Program-made: the position numbers and the translations under genes
Notes under the pieces: generated by a model
Databases searched by the model: none
What the model saw: the letters and a program-made list of their open reading frames with translations, nothing else
Told to the model about the DNA's origin: nothing
DNA from: Emticicia sp. BO119
Lineage (GTDB): Bacteria > Bacteroidota > Bacteroidia > Cytophagales > Spirosomataceae
DNA: 64,000 nucleotides
Assembly: GCF_013912375.1 (NCBI RefSeq)
Contig: NZ_JACETV010000002.1
Span: forward strand, 744,001-808,000
Direction: 5' to 3'
In this document: one piece after another, positions 43,386 to 52,573 of the stretch
How positions within the stretch are numbered: position 1 is the stretch's first letter
Layout: each line of letters starts with the position of its first letter

Positions 43386-43730
43386 TTAAGCGAGCAAACG
43401 CATTTGCTCGGGAGGAGGGGTGTTGAGGCCTAAATATACTTCGTGTACATTAGAGGCGGAAAAAATAGCTTCTTTACTGAGAGTAAAATCCATCATGACG
43501 GGCTTGAAAAAATCAGAGGCTATATATGCGTCTGCTTCTTCAATTCCAAACATTTGTGTTTCCAAAGAACAGTTATCCTCAAGACTAATATCTACGCACT
43601 GTTCTGTTTTATTGATGGCCAACTCATAAATTCGGAAACCCTCGTTCATAAATTGCCTACAAATAAAAGAGAACATCAGTATCAATAAAAAATACACTTT
43701 TAAAGATGCTTTTTTCTTGCAAACCGACAT
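43386..43730 (-). CDS. Small membrane or secreted protein, unknown function
   Basis: A 114-residue protein with a basic N-terminus (MSVCKKKASLK) and one hydrophobic segment (about 12-27). The rest is mildly acidic, with three Cys overall in the mature part or tail, ending TPPPEQMRLLA. No family recognised. A TATATTTG (minus strand, 43768-43761) lies upstream and resembles a Bacteroidota -7 element. It sits between the RND operon and the phosphorylase-like gene and has no obvious functional link to them. Confidence 0.6.
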   Translation of the reverse strand: MSVCKKKASLKVYFLLILMFSFICRQFMNEGFRIYELAINKTEQCVDISLEDNCSLETQMFGIEEADAYIASDFFKPVMMDFTLSKEAIFSASNVHEVYLGLNTPPPEQMRLLA

Positions 43731-43760
43731 TGTGTTTTCTTTAGAAAAAGGATATTAAGA

Positions 43761-43768
43761 CAAATATA
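43761..43768 (-). promoter_or_regulatory. Putative -7 element upstream of the small membrane protein gene
   Basis: TATATTTG on the minus strand matches TAnnTTTG and lies 30 bases upstream of the ATG at 43730. No correctly spaced TTTG partner was found. Confidence 0.35.
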
Positions 43769-43900
43769 AGTATTAACAACTAAAATTCAGACATTGGTTC
43801 AACTAAACAGCGAATTTTCTCTATCAATCAGTAGATTTACTCGACCAAATTATTTATAACCTGAATCCTCAGCCCTAAATGAAGTCTTGTAAAAAAGTAA

Positions 43901-43933
43901 GAGATTTTACGATATGGTTTTTCGTAAAATCTC
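43901..43933 (-). terminator. Intrinsic terminator of the phosphorylase-like gene
   Basis: GAGATTTTACG (43901-43911) and CGTAAAATCTC (43923-43933) form a perfect 11-bp stem with an 11-nt loop. On the minus strand a TTACTTTTTTAC run follows. It lies 26 bases beyond the stop at 43960. Confidence 0.82.
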
Positions 43934-43959
43934 CCGGATAAATTAAAATATTACAAAAA

Positions 43960-45606
43960 TCAATAAACCTTTTCGTAGTATTCCGTCGCCATTCTATCCG
44001 AATCAAAGAAGGCGTTTACATCATTCATACTTTGCAATACCATCTTTTGCCATTCAGCCTGATTGTCATAATACATTGGCAGAATTTTGTGCTCCAGTGT
44101 ATCCAGCATATTGCTAATATCTGTATTGTCTCTTTCCCACTCAGGATAACCCGGAGCTACAGGTACTACAAATGAGTTTTGTTCATTGGCAAATTCACAT
44201 ATCCAACCGTCAAATGTTGAAAAGTTCAATGAAGCATTCATCGCCGCTGTCATACCACTTGTGCCTGAGGCCTCACGGGTTACAACGGGCGTATTCAACC
44301 ATAAATCAGAGCCGTCTTTTAGTGTTTTAGACAAAGCCAGTTCATAGCCAGTCAGCACTGCCATATTCGGGAATAGATGACTCAGGTAATATAACTGATT
44401 AAAATTATTAATGGCACCACCGTCAAAAGGATAAGGTTTACCAGCCCAGATAAATTGAATAGGGTAACGGGTATTCCGCATGATTCTCTCAAACCTTTCT
44501 CGGTCTCTGGTTAATAAATCCGGACGTTTATAGGCAGCAAAGCGTCTGGCCCAGACAATAGTCAGCACATTCGGGTCAAATAATTTACCTGATTGGTCGG
44601 CTACAGTTTTGAATAAGACCTTTTTGAGTTCCTTTTTGCGTGCTGATATTTTCTTTATATCTGATTTCTTACGGGCTTTTTCTAATTCATCATCTACCCA
44701 GTAAAGGCTATTCTGTGCATTGGTTACATGAGTAATCGGTGCCACTCCTTCATGCCCGCTCCATATAGTGCGGGAAACCTCCCCATGTAATTTTGAAACA
44801 GCATTCGCTTTTTTGCTGAAACGAAGTGCTATTAACGAATGGTTGAAAATATTGTCTTTAATGCCTGTAATTTTACGAACCTCCGTAAGCGGAATATCAT
44901 TAAAGAAACTCATACTTGCCAGCAGATTAATATCATGTTTATCGTTACCGGCTTCTTCCGGCGTATGTGTAGTAAATACCAGATGTTTTTTGATTTCAGA
45001 CACTTTACCTGACTTCTTATATAAATGAAATACCCCCGAAACAGCATGTGCCTCGTTGAAATGGTAGACGTCAGGCTGGTAATTGAGTTCGTCTAATAGT
45101 TTCATACCACCAAGACCCAATATCATACATTGTGCAACTTTCGTAGAGGCGTCTACATCATACAAGTGGTAAGAAATAGAACGAGCCCAGTTATCATTCC
45201 CTTCAGTATCAGTTGTCAGGAAAAACATAGGTACAGAACCAAATGTTTGTGGAGGTAAAAAGTAGGCAGCAACCCAAACCGGACGGTTTTGTATGGTTAC
45301 CTGAAATCGGATACCTGTGTCTCTAACAAAACTGTACATTTTTTCTCTGAACTGCACAGCCATACTATTATCTGTATTACGCACCTGGTCGTAATAACCG
45401 TATTTCCATAATATACCTATACCAATCAGGTTTTGTTTTAATTCATAAGCACTTCTCATGTGTGAGCCAGCCAGAAAACCAAGCCCACCTGAATAAGTTT
45501 TCAATGATTGGTCTATGGCAAATTCCATAGAGAAATAAACAACAGATTTTTTGAATTTGGAAGCGAAAGCATAAGGATGAGCATATTGCTCAGGCAAGTT
45601 CTTCAT
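43960..45606 (-). CDS. Alpha-glucan phosphorylase-like glycosyltransferase lacking the PLP lysine
   Basis: A 548-residue GT35-type protein of the short alpha-glucan phosphorylase group (no DUF3417 N-domain). Visible motifs are YFSMEFAIDQSLKTYSGGLG, WARRFAAYKRPDLL, IWAGKPYPFD, ELALSKTLKDGSDLWLNTPV and EASGTSGMTAAMNASLNFST followed by FDGW. In catalytic members the last motif reads GxxxMK, where the Lys binds pyridoxal phosphate; here it is Thr453 (codon at 44250-44248). Without PLP, phosphorolysis of glycogen would not be expected. It could be a relict, regulatory or differently acting enzyme. A -7-like TACTTTTG lies upstream (45638-45631). Confidence 0.8.
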   Translation of the reverse strand: MKNLPEQYAHPYAFASKFKKSVVYFSMEFAIDQSLKTYSGGLGFLAGSHMRSAYELKQNLIGIGILWKYGYYDQVRNTDNSMAVQFREKMYSFVRDTGIRFQVTIQNRPVWVAAYFLPPQTFGSVPMFFLTTDTEGNDNWARSISYHLYDVDASTKVAQCMILGLGGMKLLDELNYQPDVYHFNEAHAVSGVFHLYKKSGKVSEIKKHLVFTTHTPEEAGNDKHDINLLASMSFFNDIPLTEVRKITGIKDNIFNHSLIALRFSKKANAVSKLHGEVSRTIWSGHEGVAPITHVTNAQNSLYWVDDELEKARKKSDIKKISARKKELKKVLFKTVADQSGKLFDPNVLTIVWARRFAAYKRPDLLTRDRERFERIMRNTRYPIQFIWAGKPYPFDGGAINNFNQLYYLSHLFPNMAVLTGYELALSKTLKDGSDLWLNTPVVTREASGTSGMTAAMNASLNFSTFDGWICEFANEQNSFVVPVAPGYPEWERDNTDISNMLDTLEHKILPMYYDNQAEWQKMVLQSMNDVNAFFDSDRMATEYYEKVY

Positions 45607-45718
45607 AAGTAATCATAGGTTTGTGTGGAACAAAAGTAAAACATTCTACGGACTTATTCATTTATAACGAGCCAAAGACGGGTTTTGTCTTTATTTCTAT
45701 CCGAATTTTATTAGAAAA

Positions 45719-46969
45719 TCACCATCTTACTTGTCCGCTACCTGTTACTACCCATTTTTCAGTCACTAATTTTTCTAAGGCAAAAGGCCCTCTTGCATGT
45801 AGTTTCTGAGTAGAAATACCAATTTCGGCACCCAGGCCAAACTGTCCGCCATCTGTAAAACGAGTAGAGGCATTATGATAAACAGCCGCAGCATCTACTT
45901 CTCTTAAAAACTGATCGGCTAATGTCTGATTCTGCGTCAGAATAGCTTCGGAGTGTCTCGAAGAGTATTGTTGGATATGTGTCAGGGCTTCATTAAAACC
46001 TTGTACGGTTTTAACTGATAATTTATAATCAAGCCATTCTTTGCCAAAGTCTTCTGGCTGTGCTTTATGTAATTTCTGATAACCTGCCTGTTTTAAAACA
46101 ATATAAGCAGGTTCATCTGCAAATACTTCCACATTCCATTTGTTAAACTCATCTATTAATAAGGGCAGAAAATCTCCAATAATGTCTTCATCAATAATGG
46201 CGCAGTCAAGAGAATTACAAACAGAAGGGCGAGACACACGGGCATTTACAATAATGTCTTTAGCCATGCCCTGGTCGGCAGTTTTTTCTATATAGGTGTG
46301 TACTACGCCTGCGCCTGTTTCAATGGTAGGAATCAGGGAGTTCTGACGGACATACTGTATCAAAGAATCAGAACCTCTCGGAATAATAATATCAACAAAG
46401 CGGGTGGCTTTTAGTAGTTCTTCCGTGAATTTCCGGTCAGTTGGTAAAAGCAACACGGCTTCTTTAACTACTCCTGCTTCTTCTAAAGCCTGATGTATTA
46501 ATGCTACGAGACATTGGTTTGAGAAATTAGCTTCTTTCCCACCTTTCAACACACAGGCATTGCCAGAACGCAGGCATAATGATGCCACATCAATGGTTAC
46601 ATTTGGGCGTGATTCATAAATTACTCCCACAACCCCCATTGGAACCGCTATTTTTTTAATCGTTAGTCCGTTATTCAGATGGTTTTCAAGTAATACCTGG
46701 CCTGTCGGGTCTGGTAACACCGCCACTTCTCTTAATGAATCAGCAAGACCCTGAATACGGCTCTCATTCAGTAACAAACGGTCATATTTGGGGTCGGCTT
46801 TATCCATCAGATCCAAGTCTTTCTTATTTTCAATCATAATTAACTCTTTCGATTGCTCAATTAAAACAGCTAACTGATTCAATAACCTGCCTTTTTGTTC
46901 GCCTGATAAATTTCTGATACCTGCCGAAGCCTGTTGCGTAGCCTGAAGAAGAGGAAGAATGCTATTCAT
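45719..46969 (-). CDS. proA: Gamma-glutamyl phosphate reductase
   Basis: A 416-residue ProA that makes glutamate-5-semialdehyde in proline biosynthesis, using NADPH. It shows ALDH-superfamily features: VPMGVVGVIYESRPNVTIDV (about 104-123), LCLRSGNACVLKGGKEA, IIPRGSDSLIQYV, the catalytic Cys region RPSVCNSLDCAI, and the C-terminal GAEIGISTQKLHARGPFALE. No proB (glutamate 5-kinase) is adjacent in this window. It is divergent from the DUF4301 gene at 47070. Confidence 0.95.
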   Translation of the reverse strand: MNSILPLLQATQQASAGIRNLSGEQKGRLLNQLAVLIEQSKELIMIENKKDLDLMDKADPKYDRLLLNESRIQGLADSLREVAVLPDPTGQVLLENHLNNGLTIKKIAVPMGVVGVIYESRPNVTIDVASLCLRSGNACVLKGGKEANFSNQCLVALIHQALEEAGVVKEAVLLLPTDRKFTEELLKATRFVDIIIPRGSDSLIQYVRQNSLIPTIETGAGVVHTYIEKTADQGMAKDIIVNARVSRPSVCNSLDCAIIDEDIIGDFLPLLIDEFNKWNVEVFADEPAYIVLKQAGYQKLHKAQPEDFGKEWLDYKLSVKTVQGFNEALTHIQQYSSRHSEAILTQNQTLADQFLREVDAAAVYHNASTRFTDGGQFGLGAEIGISTQKLHARGPFALEKLVTEKWVVTGSGQVRW

Positions 46970-47069
46970 ATATTTTTAATAAATCACCCCAAAGTATTGC
47001 CTTGATTCTAATTTTTTGTAAAATTACATCGCAATAATCACAATCAAAAGTATAAATACAACAAGTGCT

Positions 47070-48554
47070 ATGTTCATCGAAAAAGACCTTGACAAAATCA
47101 AAGTTCGCGGCGCAAACCTCGAAACGATTCAGCAGCAGATAGAAAACTTTAAAAAAGGATTCCCTTATCTGAATGTAATTAAAGCTGCGACCATCGGCGA
47201 TGGCATTATCGCACTTTCAGACTCACAGGCAGGTAAGTATGCCAGATACTTTGATGAAAGAGCCAGAAAACTGAAGTTATTGAAGTTTGTGCCAGCTTCA
47301 GGAGCTGCCACCCGCATGTTTAAATCTTTGTTCTCTGCAAAAGATGAGGGAAAATTAGATAAATCGGTCAATGAATTTCTGGAACGCCTGAAAGACTTTG
47401 CGTTTTATGATAAACTGATAAAATCTATCGGCTCAGAATCAGCTGATTACCAGACTGTTTTAGAACATCTGCTAACTGATAAAGGATTAGACTATGGTAA
47501 TTTGCCTAAAGGTTTGTTGCATTTTCATCAATATGGTAAAACGGCTCGTACTCCGGTAGAAGAGCATCTCGTAGAAGGAGCTAAATATGCCAATAGCAAT
47601 GGTAAAGTAAAACTGCATTTTACGGTTTCTCCAGAGCACAGAAAAAGATTTAAGGCTTTAATTGATTCGGTTCTACCTAAATATGAAGCCAGACATAAGG
47701 TAAAGTATAGCATCAGTTTTTCAGAGCAGAAGCCTTCAACTGATACTATTGCTGTAAATATAGATAATACACCTTTCCGCACAGGGAACGATGATCTGTT
47801 GTTCCGTCCTGCCGGACACGGGGCTTTACTTGAAAACCTCAATGAACAGGAAGCAGATATTATCTTTATCAAAAACGTAGATAATGTAGTACCTGACAGA
47901 TTAAAGAAGAAAACTATTTTATACAAAAAGGCATTGGCCGGCTTGTTATTAGACTATCAGGAGAAGATATTCTCGTATCTTCAAAAACTCTATGCTGAAG
48001 AAGCAGATGAAAAGTTATTGAAAGAAATATTGAATTTTCTTGAAACAAAGCTTTGTACATTACCACCGGAAGGATTCGGTAGTTTTTCGGTAGATGCTAA
48101 AATGGACTATTGTAAACGCAAGTTGAACCGTCCGATTCGCTTGTGTGGTATGGTAAAGAATGTGGGTGAACCAGGCGGCGGGCCATTCTGGGCCAAAGAC
48201 CCTGATAGCTCAGTATCCTTGCAGGTAGTAGAGTCTGCACAGATTGATTTAGGTAATCCAAATCAGAAAGAGATCTTCGATAAGGCTACACATTTTAATC
48301 CGGTAGATTTGATTTGCTCGGTAAAAGACTATAAAGGTAATAAATTCAATTTATTGAATTACCGAGATCCAATGACCGGGTTTATAACCCAGAAATCACA
48401 AAGCGGGAAAGACCTGAAAGCACAGGAATTGCCTGGCCTGTGGAACGGTGCCATGTCTGACTGGAATACACTTTTTGTGGAAGTGCCACTCATTACATTT
48501 AATCCTGTGAAAACGGTTAATGATTTATTGAGGAACGAGCATCAACCGGCATAA
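47070..48554 (+). CDS. DUF4301 family protein
   Basis: A 494-residue cytoplasmic protein matching the Bacteroidota DUF4301 family: conserved KLLKFVPASGAATRMFKSLF (about 70-89), GLLHFHQYGKTARTPVEEHL, VSPEHRKRF, FRPAGHGALLENLNEQEADI (about 246-265), IFIKNVDNVVPD, LCGMVKNVGEPGGGPFWAKD and final LWNGAMSDWNTLFVEVPLI. The GxxAxRM start resembles nucleotidyltransferase-like folds, but no activity is established. It lies four bases upstream of the APH-type kinase gene, so the two are probably one operon. Confidence 0.9.
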   Translation: MFIEKDLDKIKVRGANLETIQQQIENFKKGFPYLNVIKAATIGDGIIALSDSQAGKYARYFDERARKLKLLKFVPASGAATRMFKSLFSAKDEGKLDKSVNEFLERLKDFAFYDKLIKSIGSESADYQTVLEHLLTDKGLDYGNLPKGLLHFHQYGKTARTPVEEHLVEGAKYANSNGKVKLHFTVSPEHRKRFKALIDSVLPKYEARHKVKYSISFSEQKPSTDTIAVNIDNTPFRTGNDDLLFRPAGHGALLENLNEQEADIIFIKNVDNVVPDRLKKKTILYKKALAGLLLDYQEKIFSYLQKLYAEEADEKLLKEILNFLETKLCTLPPEGFGSFSVDAKMDYCKRKLNRPIRLCGMVKNVGEPGGGPFWAKDPDSSVSLQVVESAQIDLGNPNQKEIFDKATHFNPVDLICSVKDYKGNKFNLLNYRDPMTGFITQKSQSGKDLKAQELPGLWNGAMSDWNTLFVEVPLITFNPVKTVNDLLRNEHQPA

Positions 48555-48557
48555 GCA

Positions 48558-49652
48558 ATGATTGCTATTAAAATAGATTCTCCTGCCAATATCAGGCAGG
48601 GCGAAGAGATAGACTTGGTAAAACTGAATGAATTTATTCAATCAGTTTTACCTGATTTTGAACCCGTTGTTGAAATTGCCCAGTTTCCGGGCGGTTATTC
48701 CAATCTTACTTATTTACTCAAAACAGTCAATAAAGGCTATGTGTTACGACGCCCCCCCTTTGGTGCCAAAGAAATCAAAGGCGGGCATGATATGGGCCGG
48801 GAGTATAAGATATTAAGTGCGCTGCAAAACAGCGGTTATCAGAAGATACCTGAACCTGTTATCTACACCGAAGACGAATCGGTAATGGGTTGCCCATTCT
48901 ATATTATGGAGCGGGTCGAAGGAATTATTTTACGGGCAAAAGATGCACCAAAGCTGATGGGCAATATAAGCCCGGAAATGATGCGCAGAATGTCAGAAGC
49001 TTTGTGCGATAATTTAGTGGAACTCCATGCCATAAATATTGAAGCTACAAGTCCAGGTCAGCCGGCCTTAATCAATATCGGCAAACCAGAAGGTTATATC
49101 CAAAGACAGGTAGAGGGCTGGCATAATCGCTACCGGGTCTCACAGACTGATGAGATTCCGGCTATGGATAATCTGGCAGACTGGCTTAAAACCAATTTGC
49201 CTGCTGAAGGTAAACCAACGCTGATTCATAACGATTATAAGTATGATAACCTGGTGCTCAATGCAGAGAATTGGTCTGATATATTAGCCGTTTTAGATTG
49301 GGAAATGACAACCGTTGGAGACCCATTGATGGATTTGGGAACTACGTTATCTTATTGGGCAGAAGCTAATGATGGAATGTTTGAAAAAGGATTTAATCTA
49401 TCATGGCTGCCCGGAAATCTTACCCGTCAGGAATTTGCTGATCGATATGCTGAAAAAAGTGGGAGAAGTGTTTCAAATATTCTTTACTTCTATGTATTCG
49501 GACTTTTCAAAAACTCTGTGGTAATCCAACAGATTTACAGCCGCTACAGAAAAGGGTTAACAAAAGATGAACGCTTTGCAGATCTGATTTATGGTGTAAA
49601 AGCCTTATCGAAGAAGGGTGTAAATTCAATAGAGAAAGGGAGAATGTTATAG
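48558..49652 (+). CDS. APH-family phosphotransferase (ACAD10/FadE36-like)
   Basis: A 364-residue aminoglycoside-phosphotransferase-fold protein. It has the N-lobe FPGGYSNLTYLLKT, Brenner motif HNDYKYDN (about 223-230; catalytic Asp within H-N-D), and the metal-binding loop LDWEMTTVGDPLMDLGTTL. This branch is close to the ACAD10 N-terminal kinase-like domain and often appears near acyl-CoA enzymes, though none is adjacent. The small-molecule substrate is unknown. It follows DUF4301 by four bases and ends in a strong bidirectional hairpin. Confidence 0.87.
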   Translation: MIAIKIDSPANIRQGEEIDLVKLNEFIQSVLPDFEPVVEIAQFPGGYSNLTYLLKTVNKGYVLRRPPFGAKEIKGGHDMGREYKILSALQNSGYQKIPEPVIYTEDESVMGCPFYIMERVEGIILRAKDAPKLMGNISPEMMRRMSEALCDNLVELHAINIEATSPGQPALINIGKPEGYIQRQVEGWHNRYRVSQTDEIPAMDNLADWLKTNLPAEGKPTLIHNDYKYDNLVLNAENWSDILAVLDWEMTTVGDPLMDLGTTLSYWAEANDGMFEKGFNLSWLPGNLTRQEFADRYAEKSGRSVSNILYFYVFGLFKNSVVIQQIYSRYRKGLTKDERFADLIYGVKALSKKGVNSIEKGRML

Positions 49653-49686
49653 CAATTACTATACATTTATGGTAAGAATAGCTTCA

Positions 49687-49730
49687 TAAGCGAACAGGGC
49701 TTTGAGATTTCTCAAAGCCCTGTTCGCTTA
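49687..49730. terminator. 20-bp perfect hairpin shared by convergent genes
   Basis: The left arm 49687-49706 and right arm 49711-49730 (reverse complements, ending CGCTTA) enclose a 4-nt ATTT loop. The last three bases of the right arm (49728-49730) are the stop codon of the opposite TPR gene. The plus strand then runs TTTATATTGC. It terminates the APH-kinase operon and the TPR gene from opposite sides. Confidence 0.85.
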
Positions 49731-51140
49731 TTTATATTGCTCTATTATCCTGAACAATGCTTTCTGTGTATTCAGGTTCGGGAAAAAATCATAAACCTGA
49801 GTATGGGCATCATAATTGAGTGTTAAGCCGGATTCCAGATACTGATAGGCTTCGTTGAAACTCCCATCTAAAATCAGATACACGGCAGCCCGGTAATATA
49901 AGTCAGCCTCTTCCGGTAGTTCAGTGATAGCATCATACATAATCTCGAATGCCTTGGTATATTCGCCGTTTTCAAAGAAAAGCAAAGACCAACTCAACCA
50001 GATATCAGGATTTTTCGGATCAAGTTCCATTGCGTGGCGATAAGCCTCATTGCTCGACAGGAAATTCCCTAATTTAGCTTCTGTATCGGCCAATAAGAGC
50101 CAGAATTCTGCATTACTTTCATTGAGCTTAATTGCCTTTTGCGTAAAGTGAATACTTTCGTACCAGCGATTCAGTTCATATAAGGCCGAACCCATACCAA
50201 ACCAGGCCTCGTCCCAGGTCTCGTCTAAGTTGACAGCCTCGTTATAATATTTATACGCTTCATCAAATTGCTCTAATTTCTCACAAGCTACTCCAAGATG
50301 TGTGTACACTTCGGCAGTTGGCTTTTCATGTTTTAAAACATTCAGATAACATTCCTTAGCATCAAGATGGTTATCTAAATTGATATAAGTATATGCTAAA
50401 TTAAACCAGCCCGAAGCAAATTTTTCGTTGATGGTCACTGCATAATCATAAGCATAGGCCGCATCTTTATGGTTGTTCAGCCTGCCATATACCATACCTA
50501 AAGCAAACCATGCAAGGTATGAATAAGGGTTGTTATCAACTAAATCCTGAAAATAGGATATGTTTTCGTCTAATTTACTAATCTGCTCTAAGCAAAAAAC
50601 CAATTCATAAAAAGCTATTTCTTCATTGAACTGATATTTGATAGCCTTTTTATAGAAATGAGCTGCTTCTTCAAATTTCTGCCAGTTCTGATAGGTTTGG
50701 GCCAGTTGAAAATAGACCGACTCTTTTTCTTCCGACATCAGTAAAGCCTCTCTTAAATGCTCTATGGCTTCCTCATAACTACCCATAAGGTTACAGACTA
50801 CACCTCGCATATAGGTAATTTCGTTGTCAGATGGATTAAAAGTAGACGCTTTATCAAGCACTTCCATGGCTTCATCAAACTGTTCGTTATTGGCATGAAT
50901 CTGTGCCTGGTCCAGAAGAAGGTCAAGAGAGTAGGGATACTGCTGTAATCCCATTTGACAGGCCTGCATAGCCATCTCCCAATTCCCCATCAGAAGATAG
51001 TACTCAGATAGTTGTTCATAGGTTTCTTCATCAAAGAAGACCGTTTCCTGGCTTTTGAGCATTCTTTCAAAACGTTCGACACTCGCTTTCACATCTGCGT
51101 CATCGAAGTTTTCGAATCTGTCGCTGAATTCGTGTTGCAT
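49728..51140 (-). CDS. TPR-repeat protein
   Basis: A 470-residue protein made almost entirely of tandem tetratricopeptide repeats (about 12) from about residue 45 to 455, for example YLLMGNWEMAMQACQMGLQQ, QLAQTYQNWQKFEEAAHFYK, WFNLAYTYINLDNHLDAKEC and HLGVACEKLEQFDEAYKYYN. The N-terminal 40 residues are acidic (FENFDDADVKASVERFERML). No signal peptide or enzymatic domain is present, so it is probably a cytoplasmic scaffold. Its stop codon is in the terminator hairpin. Confidence 0.92.
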   Translation of the reverse strand: MQHEFSDRFENFDDADVKASVERFERMLKSQETVFFDEETYEQLSEYYLLMGNWEMAMQACQMGLQQYPYSLDLLLDQAQIHANNEQFDEAMEVLDKASTFNPSDNEITYMRGVVCNLMGSYEEAIEHLREALLMSEEKESVYFQLAQTYQNWQKFEEAAHFYKKAIKYQFNEEIAFYELVFCLEQISKLDENISYFQDLVDNNPYSYLAWFALGMVYGRLNNHKDAAYAYDYAVTINEKFASGWFNLAYTYINLDNHLDAKECYLNVLKHEKPTAEVYTHLGVACEKLEQFDEAYKYYNEAVNLDETWDEAWFGMGSALYELNRWYESIHFTQKAIKLNESNAEFWLLLADTEAKLGNFLSSNEAYRHAMELDPKNPDIWLSWSLLFFENGEYTKAFEIMYDAITELPEEADLYYRAAVYLILDGSFNEAYQYLESGLTLNYDAHTQVYDFFPNLNTQKALFRIIEQYK

Positions 51141-51395
51141 GTAAGATTACCCAAAGTTTTTACGATCCCACCGTAGGACGGTAATTATATATATTGCTTG
51201 GGTTGGTCTTAATTTTTTATAAACAGCTTTAAATAAAGGATTTAAAGTGTTTTCAATTAAAAATACTCAATCCCGATAACAATTATGATTCAATATAAGT
51301 ATTTTTTATCAGATGTCAAGAATTTCTCTCAATAAATTTACTGTATAGATTGGCCGGATAAAAGCCATTATTATACGTAATTTTTCATGAAAATA

Positions 51396-52397
51396 TCAAT
51401 GACTCTTTAATAAAAACATACTTACACGCCGAATGGTTTCGTCGAAATCAGTAAACTTGAAATGCAGATTCTCACAGATTTTATTGTTTTTATAAATAAA
51501 CTTCATCAACGAATTTTTGGCTGTTTCCTTTGTAATTAAAGGAGCCTTACCGGTAAAAAATGACCTGAGGGCTTCAATACGCCAGATGAGTTCGGTGAGG
51601 ATAGGCGAGACTTTTTGGGTAGGGGGCTTTTTATTAAATAATCTGGCTACTTTTTCAAAAAACTCCTTATAACTTACTGTTCCTCCATTTAAGATATATC
51701 TTTCACCCTCAATATCAGAAATAGTTAATTGATAGATGGCTTCAATTACATCTTTTACATCCACATAATTCATATTTCCCTCGCTATAGAATCGATGTTC
51801 GTCATAGGCATATTTGAATAGTTGAGTGCTGCTTTTGGTCCAGTCGCTTTCTCCTAAAATTAATGAAGGATTTACAATAACGACAGGGAGCCCTTCGGCT
51901 TTGCCGCGCCATACTTCTAATTCAGACAAATATTTGGTTTTGGCATAGTGAGAATTAATAGGAGAGTCTTCCCACTTCTGGTCTTCGTCAATATATGTAT
52001 CAGAGGCCGACAGATTTAAAGAAACATTAGGCTTGCCCAAAGCAGCTATAGAACTGATATGGCAAAGTTTTTTAATTCCCTTCATTAAACATACATTCAC
52101 TAAATTAGCCGTGCCCTCTATATTTGTCTTATACATCCGGTCTTTGTCTTTAGGTGCATAAGACACCACAGCAGCTGAATGAACCACAAAATCAACATTA
52201 TATAAGGCTTTTTCTAAAGAAGCAATGTCTAAAATATCTCCCTCTACTATTGTTACTTTAGAAATAACATCTTTAAGTGCAGTTAAATCGCTTTTTGCGC
52301 GGCATAAGGCCAGTACGTCAAAGCCTGACTCTACAAATTTTTTAACGGTAGCACTGCCCAACAGTCCATTTGCTCCGGTAATAAGAATACGGTTCAT
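51396..52397 (-). CDS. Extended SDR: NAD(P)-dependent epimerase/dihydroflavonol-reductase-like
   Basis: A 333-residue extended short-chain dehydrogenase. It has the dinucleotide motif TGANGLLGSATV (about 6-17), DFVVHSAAVVSYAPKDKD, active-site ISSIAALG and YAKTKY (Tyr-x-x-x-Lys), and PVVIVNPSLILGESDW. The C-terminal substrate part contains ERYILNGGTVSYKEFFE and LTELIWRIEAL. It acts in the cytoplasm on a nucleotide sugar, ketone or 3-beta-hydroxysteroid-like substrate; which one cannot be decided. The 255-base upstream region (51141-51395) holds no gene. Confidence 0.9.
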   Translation of the reverse strand: MNRILITGANGLLGSATVKKFVESGFDVLALCRAKSDLTALKDVISKVTIVEGDILDIASLEKALYNVDFVVHSAAVVSYAPKDKDRMYKTNIEGTANLVNVCLMKGIKKLCHISSIAALGKPNVSLNLSASDTYIDEDQKWEDSPINSHYAKTKYLSELEVWRGKAEGLPVVIVNPSLILGESDWTKSSTQLFKYAYDEHRFYSEGNMNYVDVKDVIEAIYQLTISDIEGERYILNGGTVSYKEFFEKVARLFNKKPPTQKVSPILTELIWRIEALRSFFTGKAPLITKETAKNSLMKFIYKNNKICENLHFKFTDFDETIRRVSMFLLKSH

Positions 52398-52518
52398 ATA
52401 TAATTGTGGTGAGAACGTCCCGTTCGCATACTTTTACGCAAAGTTAATAGCAAAACAACTAAAAAAAAGAGTCAGGATAAATTCAATTAATAATCAAAAC
52501 CAGATAGAAGGATACAAA

Positions 52519-52552
52519 AAACCCTGACTGGATTTTTATGAAGTCAGGGTTT
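52519..52552 (-). terminator. Intrinsic terminator after the DUF5606 gene
   Basis: AAACCCTGACT (52519-52529) and AGTCAGGGTTT (52542-52552) form a perfect 11-bp stem with a 12-nt loop. On the minus strand it ends in GGGTTTTTTG, a good U tract. Confidence 0.88.
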
Positions 52553-52573
52553 ATCTATCTATAAAACTAATAC

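Noticed and set aside
45719-46969. proBA operon
   Set aside because: proA is present but no glutamate 5-kinase gene adjoins it; the neighbouring DUF4301 gene is unrelated and divergent.
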